The notes beneath the pieces are model-generated. The model was not told the origin of the DNA, did not search any database, and saw only the letters and a list, made by a program, of their open reading frames with translations. From Candidatus Magasanikbacteria bacterium CG_4_10_14_0_2_um_filter_33_14 (GTDB lineage: Bacteria > Patescibacteriota > Patescibacteriia > Magasanikbacterales > UBA922), in the NCBI GenBank assembly GCA_002793035.1, contig PFPL01000059.1, forward strand, positions 1 to 38,379: a stretch of 38,379 nt of DNA, read 5' to 3'. How positions within the stretch are numbered: position 1 is the stretch's first letter; each line of letters begins with the position of its first letter. Position numbers and translations under genes: made by a program. Below are positions 1 through 7,981 of the stretch, piece after piece.

Positions 1-1037
1 TCTTTTTCGTATTCTTCTGAATCTACCCAAGTCAAAACTGGTTTGACATTACTAAACCAACTAGCGTGTTTGATAGCTTCTATAACTGAAATATATGAAT
101 CAGACAAAGTAAATTTGCCAGTACCAAAATATTTTCCAATGACCGCAATTTTGACTTCTTTTTTAGAGTTTTCAATTTTATTAACAAAAGCTTTCCACTT
201 AGTCAAATCTGTTTTGACACTTTTCATTTTTAACGCTTTGAGTAATTTGTTGCCAATATCTTGAGCTTCCATTTTAAGAGGTAATTCATAAATTGATGCT
301 ACATCAGGTGCGGAAATACAATTTTCTCTATGCACTCCACAAAATACAGCCAGCTTTTCGCTACGAGGCTTGTCTAGTTCCATCGAACCACGGGCTACAA
401 TGATATCCGCTTGAAGTCCTGCAGTATTCAAAGTTCTCGAAGCATATTGTGTTGGCTTAGTCTTCATCTCACCCAAATGTGAAGGAACTGGTAAATAACT
501 AACCATAACAACAGCAATACTCTCTGGATTTTTCATTTTCATCATACGAGCCGCTTCAAGGAAAATAAGATTTTGATATTCTCCCAAAGTTCCACCAACT
601 TCGATTAAAGTAATGTCGGCATCTTTTTCTTTGGCAGCCGCTTCAATTCTTCTAATCACTTCTTCCGGCACATGAGGCACGACTTCCACACATTTGCCTT
701 TGTACTTCATGGCACGTTCATTTTCAATTACTGACAGGTAAATACGACCAGTAGTCATATAATTGTTGGAATAAAGATCGGTATCCAAAAAACGTTCATA
801 GTTACCCATGTCTTGATCTGTCTCATCGCCATCATCAGTCACAAAGACTTCGCCATGTTCAATCGGATTCATCGTACCAGCGTCAACATTGACATAAGGA
901 TCAATCTTGAGAGCTGTAACCGAAAATCCCTTAGCTTTGAAAATCGCACCAAGAGAAGCTGTCGTCACACCTTTACCAACTCCACTAAGTACCCCACCAA
1001 CCACAAAGATAAATTTACGTTTTTTGAGTTTTGACAT
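1..1037 (-). CDS. pyrG: CTP synthase, 3' end cut by the window edge
   Basis: CTP synthase converts UTP to CTP with ATP and glutamine, the last step of pyrimidine nucleotide synthesis, in the cytosol. The reading frame starts at ATG 1035-1037 (MSKLKKRKFIFVVGGVLSG) and runs off the left edge after about 345 codons. The P-loop GGVLSGVGKGVTTASLGAI and the downstream KIDPYVNVDAGTMNPIEHGE and EVGGTLGEYQ motifs are those of the amidoligase domain. The frame continues into the linker and the start of the glutaminase domain (KEVKIAVIGKYFGTGKF). The catalytic Cys/His/Glu of the glutaminase lie outside the window. Full-length enzymes have about 530-550 residues, so roughly a third is missing because of the window boundary. 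No stop or frameshift is seen. Identification is secure. Confidence 0.97.
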   Translation of the reverse strand, partial: MSKLKKRKFIFVVGGVLSGVGKGVTTASLGAIFKAKGFSVTALKIDPYVNVDAGTMNPIEHGEVFVTDDGDETDQDMGNYERFLDTDLYSNNYMTTGRIYLSVIENERAMKYKGKCVEVVPHVPEEVIRRIEAAAKEKDADITLIEVGGTLGEYQNLIFLEAARMMKMKNPESIAVVMVSYLPVPSHLGEMKTKPTQYASRTLNTAGLQADIIVARGSMELDKPRSEKLAVFCGVHRENCISAPDVASIYELPLKMEAQDIGNKLLKALKMKSVKTDLTKWKAFVNKIENSKKEVKIAVIGKYFGTGKFTLSDSYISVIEAIKHASWFSNVKPVLTWVDSEEYEK

Positions 1038-1068
1038 ATTTTTTTAATTATTTAATATATTTTTTATG

Positions 1069-2316
1069 TTATTCCTTATTTTTAAACAAATTCAAATAAG
1101 CTATAGCCTTTTCTTCCAAAGCTTTAAAACCTCCATTATATTTTCTTTGAGCCCACAAGTATAATCCTCTATAACCATTTTCTCTTAACCATGTAGAACC
1201 AAAATCAGAACGACTACTTTCATCTAATTGTGACCATTCCCCATAAGCCCCTAATAACTCATTTACAGCTGACATTTCAGTTCTTTGATCTGTACGTTTT
1301 GTTCTTTCTTCTACATTAAAATCATTTTTAAAATTTCCTAAATCCAATTCTTCATGTCTATCTATATAATCTAATGTTATATCAAAAAGATGTCTTATTC
1401 CACCTTTGTCAGTAAATTCTTCACTTGCCCATCTATACAACTCTCTAAAACCATTAGCTATCAACCAACTAGGATTAAAATTTTCTCTAGTATTTTCATC
1501 TTGACCTAGCCATTTTTTATATGCTTCAAAAAATAATTTTATTTTTCTAATATTATTATCAAAAAGAATATCTTGACCAAGCTCTATTTCACGTCTGAGA
1601 GATTGTGTATATTTTTTTTTACGATTATCAACATTCGTATCACTAACAAAACCAATACCTTTCAAAACTAAGCCAACACAATTCTTTAATTCTTCTTTGT
1701 TCAAATTTGCCAAAACTTCTACTTCTTCTTTTTTTGTTATATCTAAAACATGACCGTGTTCTTCTTCAAAACCGTGAATTACAAATGTTGCGTTATCAGG
1801 ACTATCAGTTACAAAAATTAATTTTTTTTCTCCTTCTAAGACAAATACAATGTAAGACTTTTTTCCAACATTTTCTTTTTTCTCGCTATCTTTTCCAATA
1901 GCCAACTTAAATTTTATTCCCAAATCAGACAAAACCTGTCTAACTAAAGCAACTTTTGAGATATCTTCTACCACAGATTCACTTTCTTCGGTAGTCTCAT
2001 TAATATTTTGATTTTCAGAAGATATATCACCCAAATCCAACTTACCTGAAGACTCACATATTTCAAAATCAAAATCCCAAATTTCAGTAGGTAAAATAGA
2101 TTCTCTAGACAATAAGTCATCCAACAATTTAGAAAAATTCAACTGTATAACATCTTTTTTTTTGCCTCCAAACTTAAGAATATCAATATAATCATTCCAA
2201 CCCAAAGCTTGAGCAATCTTCAATAATTTGTCTCCCTTATTATCTACAGATACTAATTTTTTTAATTGTTCAGACAAAATTGCTCTCCTTGATCCCTCAG
2301 AGTCTATATTAGTCAT
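1069..2316 (-). CDS. Hypothetical protein with a duplicated C-terminal W/WL-NG-LY-W motif
   Basis: I do not recognise this 415-residue protein. It is soluble (no signal peptide or membrane segment), highly charged and Lys/Glu-rich. Residues about 1-90 look helical. The middle has an acidic linker (NINETTEESESVVEDISK) followed by an alternating beta-like stretch. The last third holds two copies of a motif of about 50 residues: first KKWLGQDENTRENF, PSWLIANGFRELYRWA; then GEWSQLDESSRSDF, STWLRENGYRGLYLWA. Both copies share W, D, R, F, WL, NG, LY and W. The pattern recalls short DNA-binding repeats with a conserved LY near a Gly-Trp, but this is a guess. It lies 31 bp downstream of the pyrG start on the same strand order, with its own AT-rich upstream region. 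Function unknown. Confidence 0.75.
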   Translation of the reverse strand: MTNIDSEGSRRAILSEQLKKLVSVDNKGDKLLKIAQALGWNDYIDILKFGGKKKDVIQLNFSKLLDDLLSRESILPTEIWDFDFEICESSGKLDLGDISSENQNINETTEESESVVEDISKVALVRQVLSDLGIKFKLAIGKDSEKKENVGKKSYIVFVLEGEKKLIFVTDSPDNATFVIHGFEEEHGHVLDITKKEEVEVLANLNKEELKNCVGLVLKGIGFVSDTNVDNRKKKYTQSLRREIELGQDILFDNNIRKIKLFFEAYKKWLGQDENTRENFNPSWLIANGFRELYRWASEEFTDKGGIRHLFDITLDYIDRHEELDLGNFKNDFNVEERTKRTDQRTEMSAVNELLGAYGEWSQLDESSRSDFGSTWLRENGYRGLYLWAQRKYNGGFKALEEKAIAYLNLFKNKE

Positions 2317-2490
2317 AAAAAATTAAATAATAAAACAATTTTATTAATACGTTAACATGCCGAATATTATACCAAATAATTTTGATTTAAACCACTATGA
2401 TAATCACTTCGACAGCAAAAATTTTTTAATTAAAATTCACAGAGTCTACAGATCCCTTTTCCTCGTTCCTCGGAAATGGGAGATACTACA

Positions 2491-2517
2491 ATTAAAAAAC
2501 CACCGGCAGTCGGTGGT
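2491..2517 (-). terminator. Intrinsic terminator of rplI
   Basis: On the minus strand a 7-bp stem (ACCACCG/CGGTGGT, plus-strand positions 2499-2505 and 2511-2517) with a 5-nt loop is followed by six Ts. It lies about 10 nt after the rplI stop codon. Confidence 0.85.
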
Positions 2518-2526
2518 ACTCTATTA

Positions 2527-2973
2527 TTATTCTTCGCAGATGTTGACTCTAATGTCTGCTTCTAGACCATGATTAAACGCAATATGTACATCATGTTCAC
2601 CAATATCTTTTATAGGTTCTTTCAATTTGATCTGTTCTGGTTTGACAGTCACACCTATTTGTTTCTTGATAGCTTGTGCTAATTTGGCAGAGTTGATAGC
2701 TGCATACAATGTACCAGAATTACTCACCTTGGCTAGTATCTCTATTTCTCCACCATCTAATCTACCAGCGACTTTTTGTTGAGATTCCAACTCAGATTCC
2801 ATTTGTTTGGTTTTTTTCTTAGCTTGAGATGCAAGTTTTTTCAATTCACCATCGGTCGCCATCGTAGCTAGACCTTGTTTCATCAAAAAATTACGAGCAT
2901 AGCCGTCAGACACCTCTTTTATTTCCCCCTTTTTAGCTGTGCCTTTGACATCTTTTAGAAATATGACTTTCAT
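2527..2973 (-). CDS. rplI: 50S ribosomal protein bL9
   Basis: bL9 binds 23S rRNA and spans the ribosome surface. The protein begins [30 protein letters not shown], the N-terminal signature of the family (VIxLxDVxxLGKKGDxVxVxxGYARNFL), and has the long central helix and a C-terminal domain ending in IRVNICEE. I place the start at ATG 2971-2973. A TTG two codons upstream is possible but would add residues before the invariant MKVI. The length of about 148 residues is normal. It stands alone rather than with rpsF/rpsR. Several CPR lineages are known to lack bL9, so its presence is a mild taxonomic clue. It has a good promoter at 3008-3036 and a terminator directly downstream. Confidence 0.96.
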   Translation of the reverse strand: MKVIFLKDVKGTAKKGEIKEVSDGYARNFLMKQGLATMATDGELKKLASQAKKKTKQMESELESQQKVAGRLDGGEIEILAKVSNSGTLYAAINSAKLAQAIKKQIGVTVKPEQIKLKEPIKDIGEHDVHIAFNHGLEADIRVNICEE

Positions 2974-3007
2974 AAGCAAAAACAGATAAAAATGAAATAC
3001 TATCTAT

Positions 3008-3036
3008 AGTATAGGACAATCTTGATTTTTATGCAA
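3008..3036 (-). promoter_or_regulatory. Sigma-70 type promoter for rplI
   Basis: Minus-strand TTGCAT (-35, plus 3031-3036), a 17-nt spacer, then TATACT (-10, plus 3008-3013). The predicted start is about 28 nt before the rplI ATG. Confidence 0.65.
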
Positions 3037-3117
3037 GAATATGGTAGCATTGAAGTGTTGGTTTCAAAAGTTAAAGAAAATTCTCAATAAAAACCAAACT
3101 TAAACTTTCAAAAAAGA

Positions 3118-3228
3118 GCTTACGAAGCTTACAAGGCTTACGAGGCTCACACAATCTCATTAAAAATGTTCATCTAAGAATAACAGGCCTTGTAAGCCCT
3201 GTAAGCCTTGTGAGCATTGTAAGCCTCG
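3118..3228. repeat. Word-array hairpin, family A copy 1 (GCTTACAAG words)
   Basis: The left arm (3118-3150) is a head-to-tail run of 9-bp words such as GCTTACGAA, GCTTACAAG, GCTTACGAG and GCTCACACA. The right arm (3184-3228) is a run of the complementary words CCTTGTAAG, CCCTGTAAG, CCTTGTGAG and CATTGTAAG. The arms can pair into a long hairpin. Substitutions between words are mostly T/C and A/G, which keep G-U pairing in RNA. The right arm ends 3 nt before the era start codon. Three other copies are at 19215, 26995 and 37798. Confidence 0.85.
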
Positions 3229-3231
3229 TTT

Positions 3232-4080
3232 ATGAAATCAGGATTCGCTGTCCTCATCGGACGCTCAAACGTTGGGAAATCTACACTTATGAATACTATG
3301 GTCGGCACCAAGATTGCGGCTACTTCTTTTCGTGCCCAAATGACCAGACAAGTCATCCACGGAGCTGTAAATACCGAAGAAGGCCAAATCGTTTTCTTGG
3401 ACACTCCAGGTATCTTCAAAGATAAGAAAAACAGACTAACAGGCAAACTTATTGAAAAAGCCAAAGAAGCTCTCGATGGTGTGGATGTTATCCTCTATGT
3501 AGTCGATCCTAGCCGAGAAATTGGTGATGAAGAAAAATATACCTATGGGCTAATCCGCCATCTAGATATTCCAAAAATTTTGGTAATAAATAAGAGTGAT
3601 CTACACAGAGAAGAAAAAAAATATTTACAAAGTTATCTAGAATGGGGTCAAGATTTTGAGGGAGTTTTCGAGCTTTCAGCTCTTCGTGCGAGTCACATCC
3701 AACCTCTTGTACAAAAAGTGATGGAAATTGTTCCTGAAGGTGAAGCTATGTACGACGATATGCAAATGACAAATATTAGTGACAAATTCTGGGTAGCAGA
3801 AATTATCCGTGAAAAAGTTTTTTCTGTGTTTGATAAAGAAGTTCCTTATTCTATCACTGTTGAAGTAGATGATATGGAAGATAAACCAGAAAAATTTGTG
3901 ATAGCAGCCAGAATTCTCACAGATGCCGAAAGATACAAAAAAATGATTATTGGTAAAGGTGGCCTCAAAATAAAAGAAATAGGCAAAATGGCTCGTCGTG
4001 AACTAGAACAAGCTCTCAACAAAAAAATATTCCTTGATTTGGAAGTAGAAGTAGACAAACATTGGGTAGATCGTGTCTAA
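3232..4080 (+). CDS. era: GTPase Era
   Basis: Era is a Ras-like GTPase with a C-terminal KH domain that binds the 3' end of 16S rRNA and helps small-subunit maturation. The 282 residues show G1 GRSNVGKST (about 10-18), the switch region with FRAQMTR, G3 DTPG, G4 NKSD and G5-like SAL. The KH domain has the core loop IIGKGGLKIKEIG near residues 240-252. The length matches the family. The start at ATG 3232 gives the usual N-terminus (MKSGFAVLIGRSNVGKST). There is no Shine-Dalgarno site; the family A hairpin ends 3 nt upstream, so initiation may be leaderless-like or affected by the structure. The gene stands alone between divergent rplI and a convergent lipoprotein gene. Confidence 0.97.
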   Translation: MKSGFAVLIGRSNVGKSTLMNTMVGTKIAATSFRAQMTRQVIHGAVNTEEGQIVFLDTPGIFKDKKNRLTGKLIEKAKEALDGVDVILYVVDPSREIGDEEKYTYGLIRHLDIPKILVINKSDLHREEKKYLQSYLEWGQDFEGVFELSALRASHIQPLVQKVMEIVPEGEAMYDDMQMTNISDKFWVAEIIREKVFSVFDKEVPYSITVEVDDMEDKPEKFVIAARILTDAERYKKMIIGKGGLKIKEIGKMARRELEQALNKKIFLDLEVEVDKHWVDRV

Positions 4081-4088
4081 CGACACAT

Positions 4089-4123
4089 GTCAAAAGTCGA
4101 AAGTCTTTAAAGTCCATAAAGTC
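4089..4123. repeat. Word array of AAAGTC units (solo)
   Basis: Five GTC words at 7-9 bp spacing (GTCAAAA, GTCGAAA, GTCTTTAAA, GTCCATAAA, GTC) begin 8 nt after the era stop. They have the same build as the other arrays but a different word, and no opposite arm nearby. Confidence 0.6.
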
Positions 4124-4128
4124 AAAAA

Positions 4129-4160
4129 TAAAAAATCCGTGAATAAATCACGGATTTTTA
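4129..4160. terminator. Bidirectional terminator between era and the DUF2202 gene
   Basis: A perfect 9-bp stem AATCCGTGA/TCACGGATT (4134-4142, 4148-4156) with a 5-nt loop is flanked by A- and T-runs on both sides. It serves the two convergent genes. Confidence 0.9.
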
Positions 4161-4165
4161 TTTTA

Positions 4166-4196
4166 TTAAGAACTAAGAACTCTGAACAAAGAACTA
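4166..4196. repeat. Solo word array, family B copy 1 (AAGAACT heptamers)
   Basis: Four heptamers (AAGAACT, AAGAACT, CTGAACA, AAGAACT). By hand alignment it matches the array before recR (27859-27889) at 27 of 31 positions, which frames the four-helix-bundle gene. Here no gene is enclosed. The array ends exactly at the stop codon of the DUF2202 gene. Confidence 0.8.
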
Positions 4197-4931
4197 TTAT
4201 TTTACATACCCATCAAACTCAATTTGAGAAATAGCTTGAGGTTTATAAGTAGCACCTTCAGCTACAAGCAAATCATTCAATACTTTCATATTTTTTGCAG
4301 AAGCTTCTCTAAGAGCTTCAAAAGTTGTCTTAGACAAACCATCAATTCCTCTTTCTAAATATGTATTTATATTTTTGATGATACTTTCTTCAAGAAGAAG
4401 ACCTGATGTATAAGCTTTGACACGCATTTCATCTCCAATTGGTAGTAATTTGTCATGTAGAGCTTGTACTGTAGCATCCTTAAAATTTCCATCTTCCAAA
4501 GCTGCCACTGACAAATCAACTTGTAAACTTCCCATTACAGCGGCAAGATTTTCTCTTTGTGCAGCATGTGATTCTGATAAACTTGCGAAAACTGGCAAAT
4601 CATAAGTTTCGTCCCAAGCAAAAAACAAATCTTCAGCCATTTTTTCTGATTCATACATATAAGGCAAAGACATTATATCACCTTGTGTTGCTTTGTCCCC
4701 TACATGCTTACCCATTTCTTTATAAAAAGGATCATTGTTCATAATAGCAACACCATCTTCTCCAACCAAAACCAAATTACTCGCTGACCCGACCATACTA
4801 GTACTAGTGTCAGATTTTATGTTATCTGAAGAATCAGAAGGTACGGTAGTATCATCAGATACATTACTACAACCTGCTCCTAATAGAAGAACTACTGAAA
4901 AAACAGATAAAGCCAAAATACTTTTTTTCAT
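4197..4931 (-). CDS. DUF2202 ferritin-like lipoprotein
   Basis: A 244-residue exported lipoprotein. The N-terminus MKKSILALSVFSVVLLLGAGC is a lipoprotein signal with the lipobox ending at Cys21, followed by a Ser/Asp/Thr-rich linker. Residues about 85-240 fit DUF2202: the helix YESEKMAEDLFFAWDETYDL, then SLSESHAAQRENLAAVM, and a later helix with LLLEESIIKNINTYL. The Glu and His residues sit where ferritin-like members bind a di-metal centre. The family's biochemistry is poorly known; oxidoreductase or metal-binding roles are inferred from the fold. The gene is convergent with era and shares its terminator. The word array at 4166-4196 abuts its stop codon. Confidence 0.85.
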   Translation of the reverse strand: MKKSILALSVFSVVLLLGAGCSNVSDDTTVPSDSSDNIKSDTSTSMVGSASNLVLVGEDGVAIMNNDPFYKEMGKHVGDKATQGDIMSLPYMYESEKMAEDLFFAWDETYDLPVFASLSESHAAQRENLAAVMGSLQVDLSVAALEDGNFKDATVQALHDKLLPIGDEMRVKAYTSGLLLEESIIKNINTYLERGIDGLSKTTFEALREASAKNMKVLNDLLVAEGATYKPQAISQIEFDGYVK

Positions 4932-4981
4932 AGACTATTTTATTACGACAAATTAAATTTTGTCTTTTTGTTAAATAAAAA

Positions 4982-5341
4982 TTATTTTCTAGAAGAAAAA
5001 ACTTCTTTCACCATTTCAACATCATGTCTTATTTTTTCTAATAGTTCTTCTTCTGAATCATAACGTTCTATTTCACTCACTTTTTGTACCAAATCAACTT
5101 CCAAATACTTACCATATAGATCACCTACAAAATCTAAAAAATGAATTTCAAATTTGTATGAGTCACCTTTTGGTAGAATTATCAAAGTACTATTATATTT
5201 TTTCTTCTCAACAGTAGAAATAGCAGCAAAAACTCCTGTAGCCACTTTTGTACTTTTTTTTAATTGACAATCAATATTTGCTGTAGGGAAACCAAATTTT
5301 TTGGCAACACCTTCACCTTTTACAACAATTCCTGAATACAT
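4982..5341 (-). CDS. Standalone riboflavin kinase
   Basis: Riboflavin kinase phosphorylates riboflavin to FMN. The 119 residues match only the C-terminal kinase domain of bifunctional RibF: GIVVKGEGVAKKFGFPTANI (substrate and ATP loop with the PTAN motif), GVFAAIS, the FEIHFLDFVGDLYGKYLEV strand pair holding the catalytic Glu region, and the C-terminal helix with EELLEKIRHD. The FMN adenylyltransferase (nucleotidyltransferase) half is absent, and the ATG gives a complete short protein, so this is a single-domain enzyme rather than a fragment. It could make FMN but not FAD. It lies 5 nt after the S41 protease gene, in one operon with murA. Confidence 0.9.
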   Translation of the reverse strand: MYSGIVVKGEGVAKKFGFPTANIDCQLKKSTKVATGVFAAISTVEKKKYNSTLIILPKGDSYKFEIHFLDFVGDLYGKYLEVDLVQKVSEIERYDSEEELLEKIRHDVEMVKEVFSSRK

Positions 5342-5346
5342 AATCT

Positions 5347-6609
5347 TTATTTTTGTTTTAAAATTTCTAAAGCTTTTTCCATGCCTTTGTCGTCATAATC
5401 TTCAACCTTTTCACCTTTGGTATCTTCTTTTTGAACAAACATATCAGTATCAATAGTTACATCTGGATCTAAACCTACTTTGTTTATTTGTCTCTGTTTT
5501 GGTGTATACCACTCAGCTACAGTAATCTTGAGAGCTGATCCATCTGGCAAAAGTTCAAATTCTTGAACAGAACCCTTACCATAAGTAGTTTTACCAACTA
5601 CAGTCGCGACTTCATAATCTTGCAAAGCACCTGTCACAATCTCAGAACCAGAGGCAGTCCCTTCATCTACCAAAATAACAGTTTTTATACCAACAAATCT
5701 GTGTTTACCTTCTTTGGCTGTATACTCTTTGGTACTAGCATCTTTAAATTTTTCTGAAACGACAACACCTTCATTTTCTTTAAGCCATTCCGCTGCGACT
5801 TTTACAGATGTATCGAGATAACCACCTGGATTACCACGTAAATCAAGCACAATACTTTTTGGATTTTTAAGTAAAATATCTTTGACAGCTTTGTCAAACT
5901 CTGACCAAGTATTATCATTAAAAGAATTTATACGTAAATAAATCACACCATTACCCTTGTCTTCCCATTTTACAGAAGGCAAATCAATTTTCTCACGAGT
6001 AATTTTGATATCTTTTTTATCCAAATTTTCACCATGCAATACAGTCAAAGTAACAATACTACCTTTTGGTCCACGAATTTTGAGTACTACTTCATCTACA
6101 GACAAATTACTAATATCTTCTCCATCTACAGAGATAATAATATCTCCTGCTTTCAAACCAGCACTCTCAGCAGGTGATCCTTCCAAAGGAGCTACCACAA
6201 TAATACGATTTTCTTTCATTCCAATTTGTGCTCCTATACCTTCAAAATTACCTGATAAATCTGTTACAAATTCTTTGGCTTTTACTGGTGGAAAATAAAT
6301 AGAGTAAGGATCATCCAAACCTTTTACTAATCCTTCCAAAGAAGCATAAAACAAATCCACATCGCTGACAGGTTGTTTGACATAATTCTTTTTTATTTTG
6401 TCCCAAACCTCCCAATACTGATCAAAATTTACTTTATCAGAACGACTATTACTATATAGATTTACAACTTTAGTAATATCTACAGCACCATTGGAATTCA
6501 CCAAATTATTACCAACATCTTTGCCAACTCCTACAACAACACCAAGAAAAAATATAGCTAGACTAAAAACTGTAAATAAGACAATGTTTAAAATTTTTCT
6601 TTTTGTCAT
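5347..6609 (-). CDS. S41 family C-terminal processing protease (CtpA/Prc type)
   Basis: A 420-residue membrane-anchored serine protease acting outside the membrane on C-termini of envelope proteins. It has an N-terminal membrane segment (about residues 8-28), a short helical region, a PDZ domain (about 115-200, with NFEGIGAQIG and SPAESAGLKAGDIIISVDG), and the peptidase domain with VLDLRGNPGGYL and EGTASGSEI. The Ser/Lys dyad fits Ser320 and Lys345, with Gln349 in YGKGSVQ, by the spacing known in CtpB. A C-terminal substrate-binding part follows. Length and order are normal. The gene is 3 nt downstream of murA and 5 nt upstream of the riboflavin kinase, in one transcription unit. Confidence 0.95.
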   Translation of the reverse strand: MTKRKILNIVLFTVFSLAIFFLGVVVGVGKDVGNNLVNSNGAVDITKVVNLYSNSRSDKVNFDQYWEVWDKIKKNYVKQPVSDVDLFYASLEGLVKGLDDPYSIYFPPVKAKEFVTDLSGNFEGIGAQIGMKENRIIVVAPLEGSPAESAGLKAGDIIISVDGEDISNLSVDEVVLKIRGPKGSIVTLTVLHGENLDKKDIKITREKIDLPSVKWEDKGNGVIYLRINSFNDNTWSEFDKAVKDILLKNPKSIVLDLRGNPGGYLDTSVKVAAEWLKENEGVVVSEKFKDASTKEYTAKEGKHRFVGIKTVILVDEGTASGSEIVTGALQDYEVATVVGKTTYGKGSVQEFELLPDGSALKITVAEWYTPKQRQINKVGLDPDVTIDTDMFVQKEDTKGEKVEDYDDKGMEKALEILKQK

Positions 6610-6612
6610 AAT

Positions 6613-7914
6613 TTATTCTTCGTAAGTTATATTAGCTCCCACCATAGAAAGACGCCCAGCCAAATCTTCATAACCACGCTCAATAGTATAAGAATTACGC
6701 ATAACAGATTTGCCAGAAGCAGCAATCATAGCTACCAGCAAGGCTACAGCAGGTCTAATAGCAGGTGGACACATCAGTTCATTACCTTTCAACTTACTTG
6801 GACCTTCGACGAAAACACGATGAGGATCGAGTAAAGTGAGATTAGCTCCTAATTTTTGAAAATCAAGAAAATAAATTGCTCTGTTTTCATAGACCCAATC
6901 ATGTACAAGAGTTCTACCCTTGGCTTGAGTCAAAATTGGTACAAACAAAGGTAAGTTATCAATATTGAGTCCAGGGAAAGGACGTCCATAAATTTTGTCA
7001 GGCAATGCTATCAACTCAGATGGACTAAATTTGATATCTACAATATCAAACTTTCCATTTTTTGACTTACGTTTATTTTTTATTTGCATTTTTTGTCCCA
7101 TCACACGAAGTTTTTCCAATTCTAATTCAAGAAAATCTAGAGGACAATTTTTAATAGTCATTTCCGATTTGGTAGTAACAGCCAAAGAAATAAAAGTCAT
7201 AGCTTCGATAGGATCTGGAATAATATGATATTTTCTAACTGAATTCAATTTTTTAACACCAGTAATCTTTAGAGTCGTACTGCCAATTCCTTCAATCTTA
7301 GCTCCAGCCTCTTGCAAAAAATAACACAAATCTTGCACCATATAGTTGGAAGAAGCAAACTTGATAGTAGTCACACCAGGAGCGAGTACTGCGGCCATTA
7401 TAGCATTTTCAGTTGGAGTATCTCCTGATTCATACATCACGATATCCGCTGATTTCAATGGTTTGTTTCTGACATCATAATATTTATTTTTTGATTCTAC
7501 ACTCACACCAAATTGTTCCAAAGCAAATAAGTGTGGTTTGACAGTACGCTCACCTAGACGACAACCACCAGATTTATAAATTTTGAATTCTTTTTCACGA
7601 GCCGCTAGAGCACCTAGAAGCATCAGAGAAGATCTTGTAATCTCAGTAGCCTTTTTGTCCATATTTTCCATCTGTAACTTAGCAGAAGTGTCCAAAGACA
7701 ATGTATGTTCATCAGTCCATTCTACTTTGACATCAATACTACTCAGAATTTCCAAAATACGATATACTTCTTCTATACGAGGAACATCATACAAGATAGT
7801 CTTACCTTTTATCATCAAACTAGCACAAAGTATAGCTACCGTAGAATTTTTAGCTGTATTGACATTCAAAGAACCTGCCAACTTATTACCTCCTTCAATG
7901 ATAAATTTAGCCAT
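6613..7914 (-). CDS. murA: UDP-N-acetylglucosamine 1-carboxyvinyltransferase
   Basis: MurA transfers enolpyruvate from PEP to UDP-GlcNAc, the first committed step of peptidoglycan synthesis. The 433 residues contain the substrate-binding Lys22-Asn23 (NTAKNSTVAIL), the loop SGGCRLGERTVKPHLFALE with catalytic Cys118, and the late NIDNLP segment with the conserved Asp. Because the loop has Cys rather than Asp, the enzyme is predicted to be fosfomycin-sensitive by family knowledge. The length is near the usual 420. It is the first gene of a murA, S41 protease, riboflavin kinase operon with 3-5 nt gaps. A promoter at 7951-7979 overlaps the divergent promoter of the PEGA gene. Confidence 0.96.
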   Translation of the reverse strand: MAKFIIEGGNKLAGSLNVNTAKNSTVAILCASLMIKGKTILYDVPRIEEVYRILEILSSIDVKVEWTDEHTLSLDTSAKLQMENMDKKATEITRSSLMLLGALAAREKEFKIYKSGGCRLGERTVKPHLFALEQFGVSVESKNKYYDVRNKPLKSADIVMYESGDTPTENAIMAAVLAPGVTTIKFASSNYMVQDLCYFLQEAGAKIEGIGSTTLKITGVKKLNSVRKYHIIPDPIEAMTFISLAVTTKSEMTIKNCPLDFLELELEKLRVMGQKMQIKNKRKSKNGKFDIVDIKFSPSELIALPDKIYGRPFPGLNIDNLPLFVPILTQAKGRTLVHDWVYENRAIYFLDFQKLGANLTLLDPHRVFVEGPSKLKGNELMCPPAIRPAVALLVAMIAASGKSVMRNSYTIERGYEDLAGRLSMVGANITYEE

Positions 7915-7923
7915 ATAAAAAAT

Positions 7924-7952
7924 TTGATAAATTTATAAAAATACGCTATGAT
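7924..7952 (+). promoter_or_regulatory. Sigma-70 type promoter for the PEGA gene
   Basis: TTGATA (7924-7929), a 17-nt spacer, TATGAT (7947-7952). The predicted start is about 23 nt before the ATG. Its -10 overlaps the -10 of the divergent murA promoter. Confidence 0.7.
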
Positions 7953-7979
7953 TATACCGTAAAATCATCTTAAAAGCAA
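7951..7979 (-). promoter_or_regulatory. Sigma-70 type promoter for the murA operon
   Basis: Minus-strand TATAAT (plus 7951-7956), preceded by a 17-nt spacer and a weak TTGCTT (plus 7974-7979). The two divergent -10 boxes share two bases, so both promoters cannot be occupied at once. Confidence 0.55.
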
Positions 7980-7981
7980 AC

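Noticed and set aside
3118-3228. CRISPR array
   Set aside because: The repeats are 9-bp words without unique spacers and form opposed arms. No cas genes are nearby.
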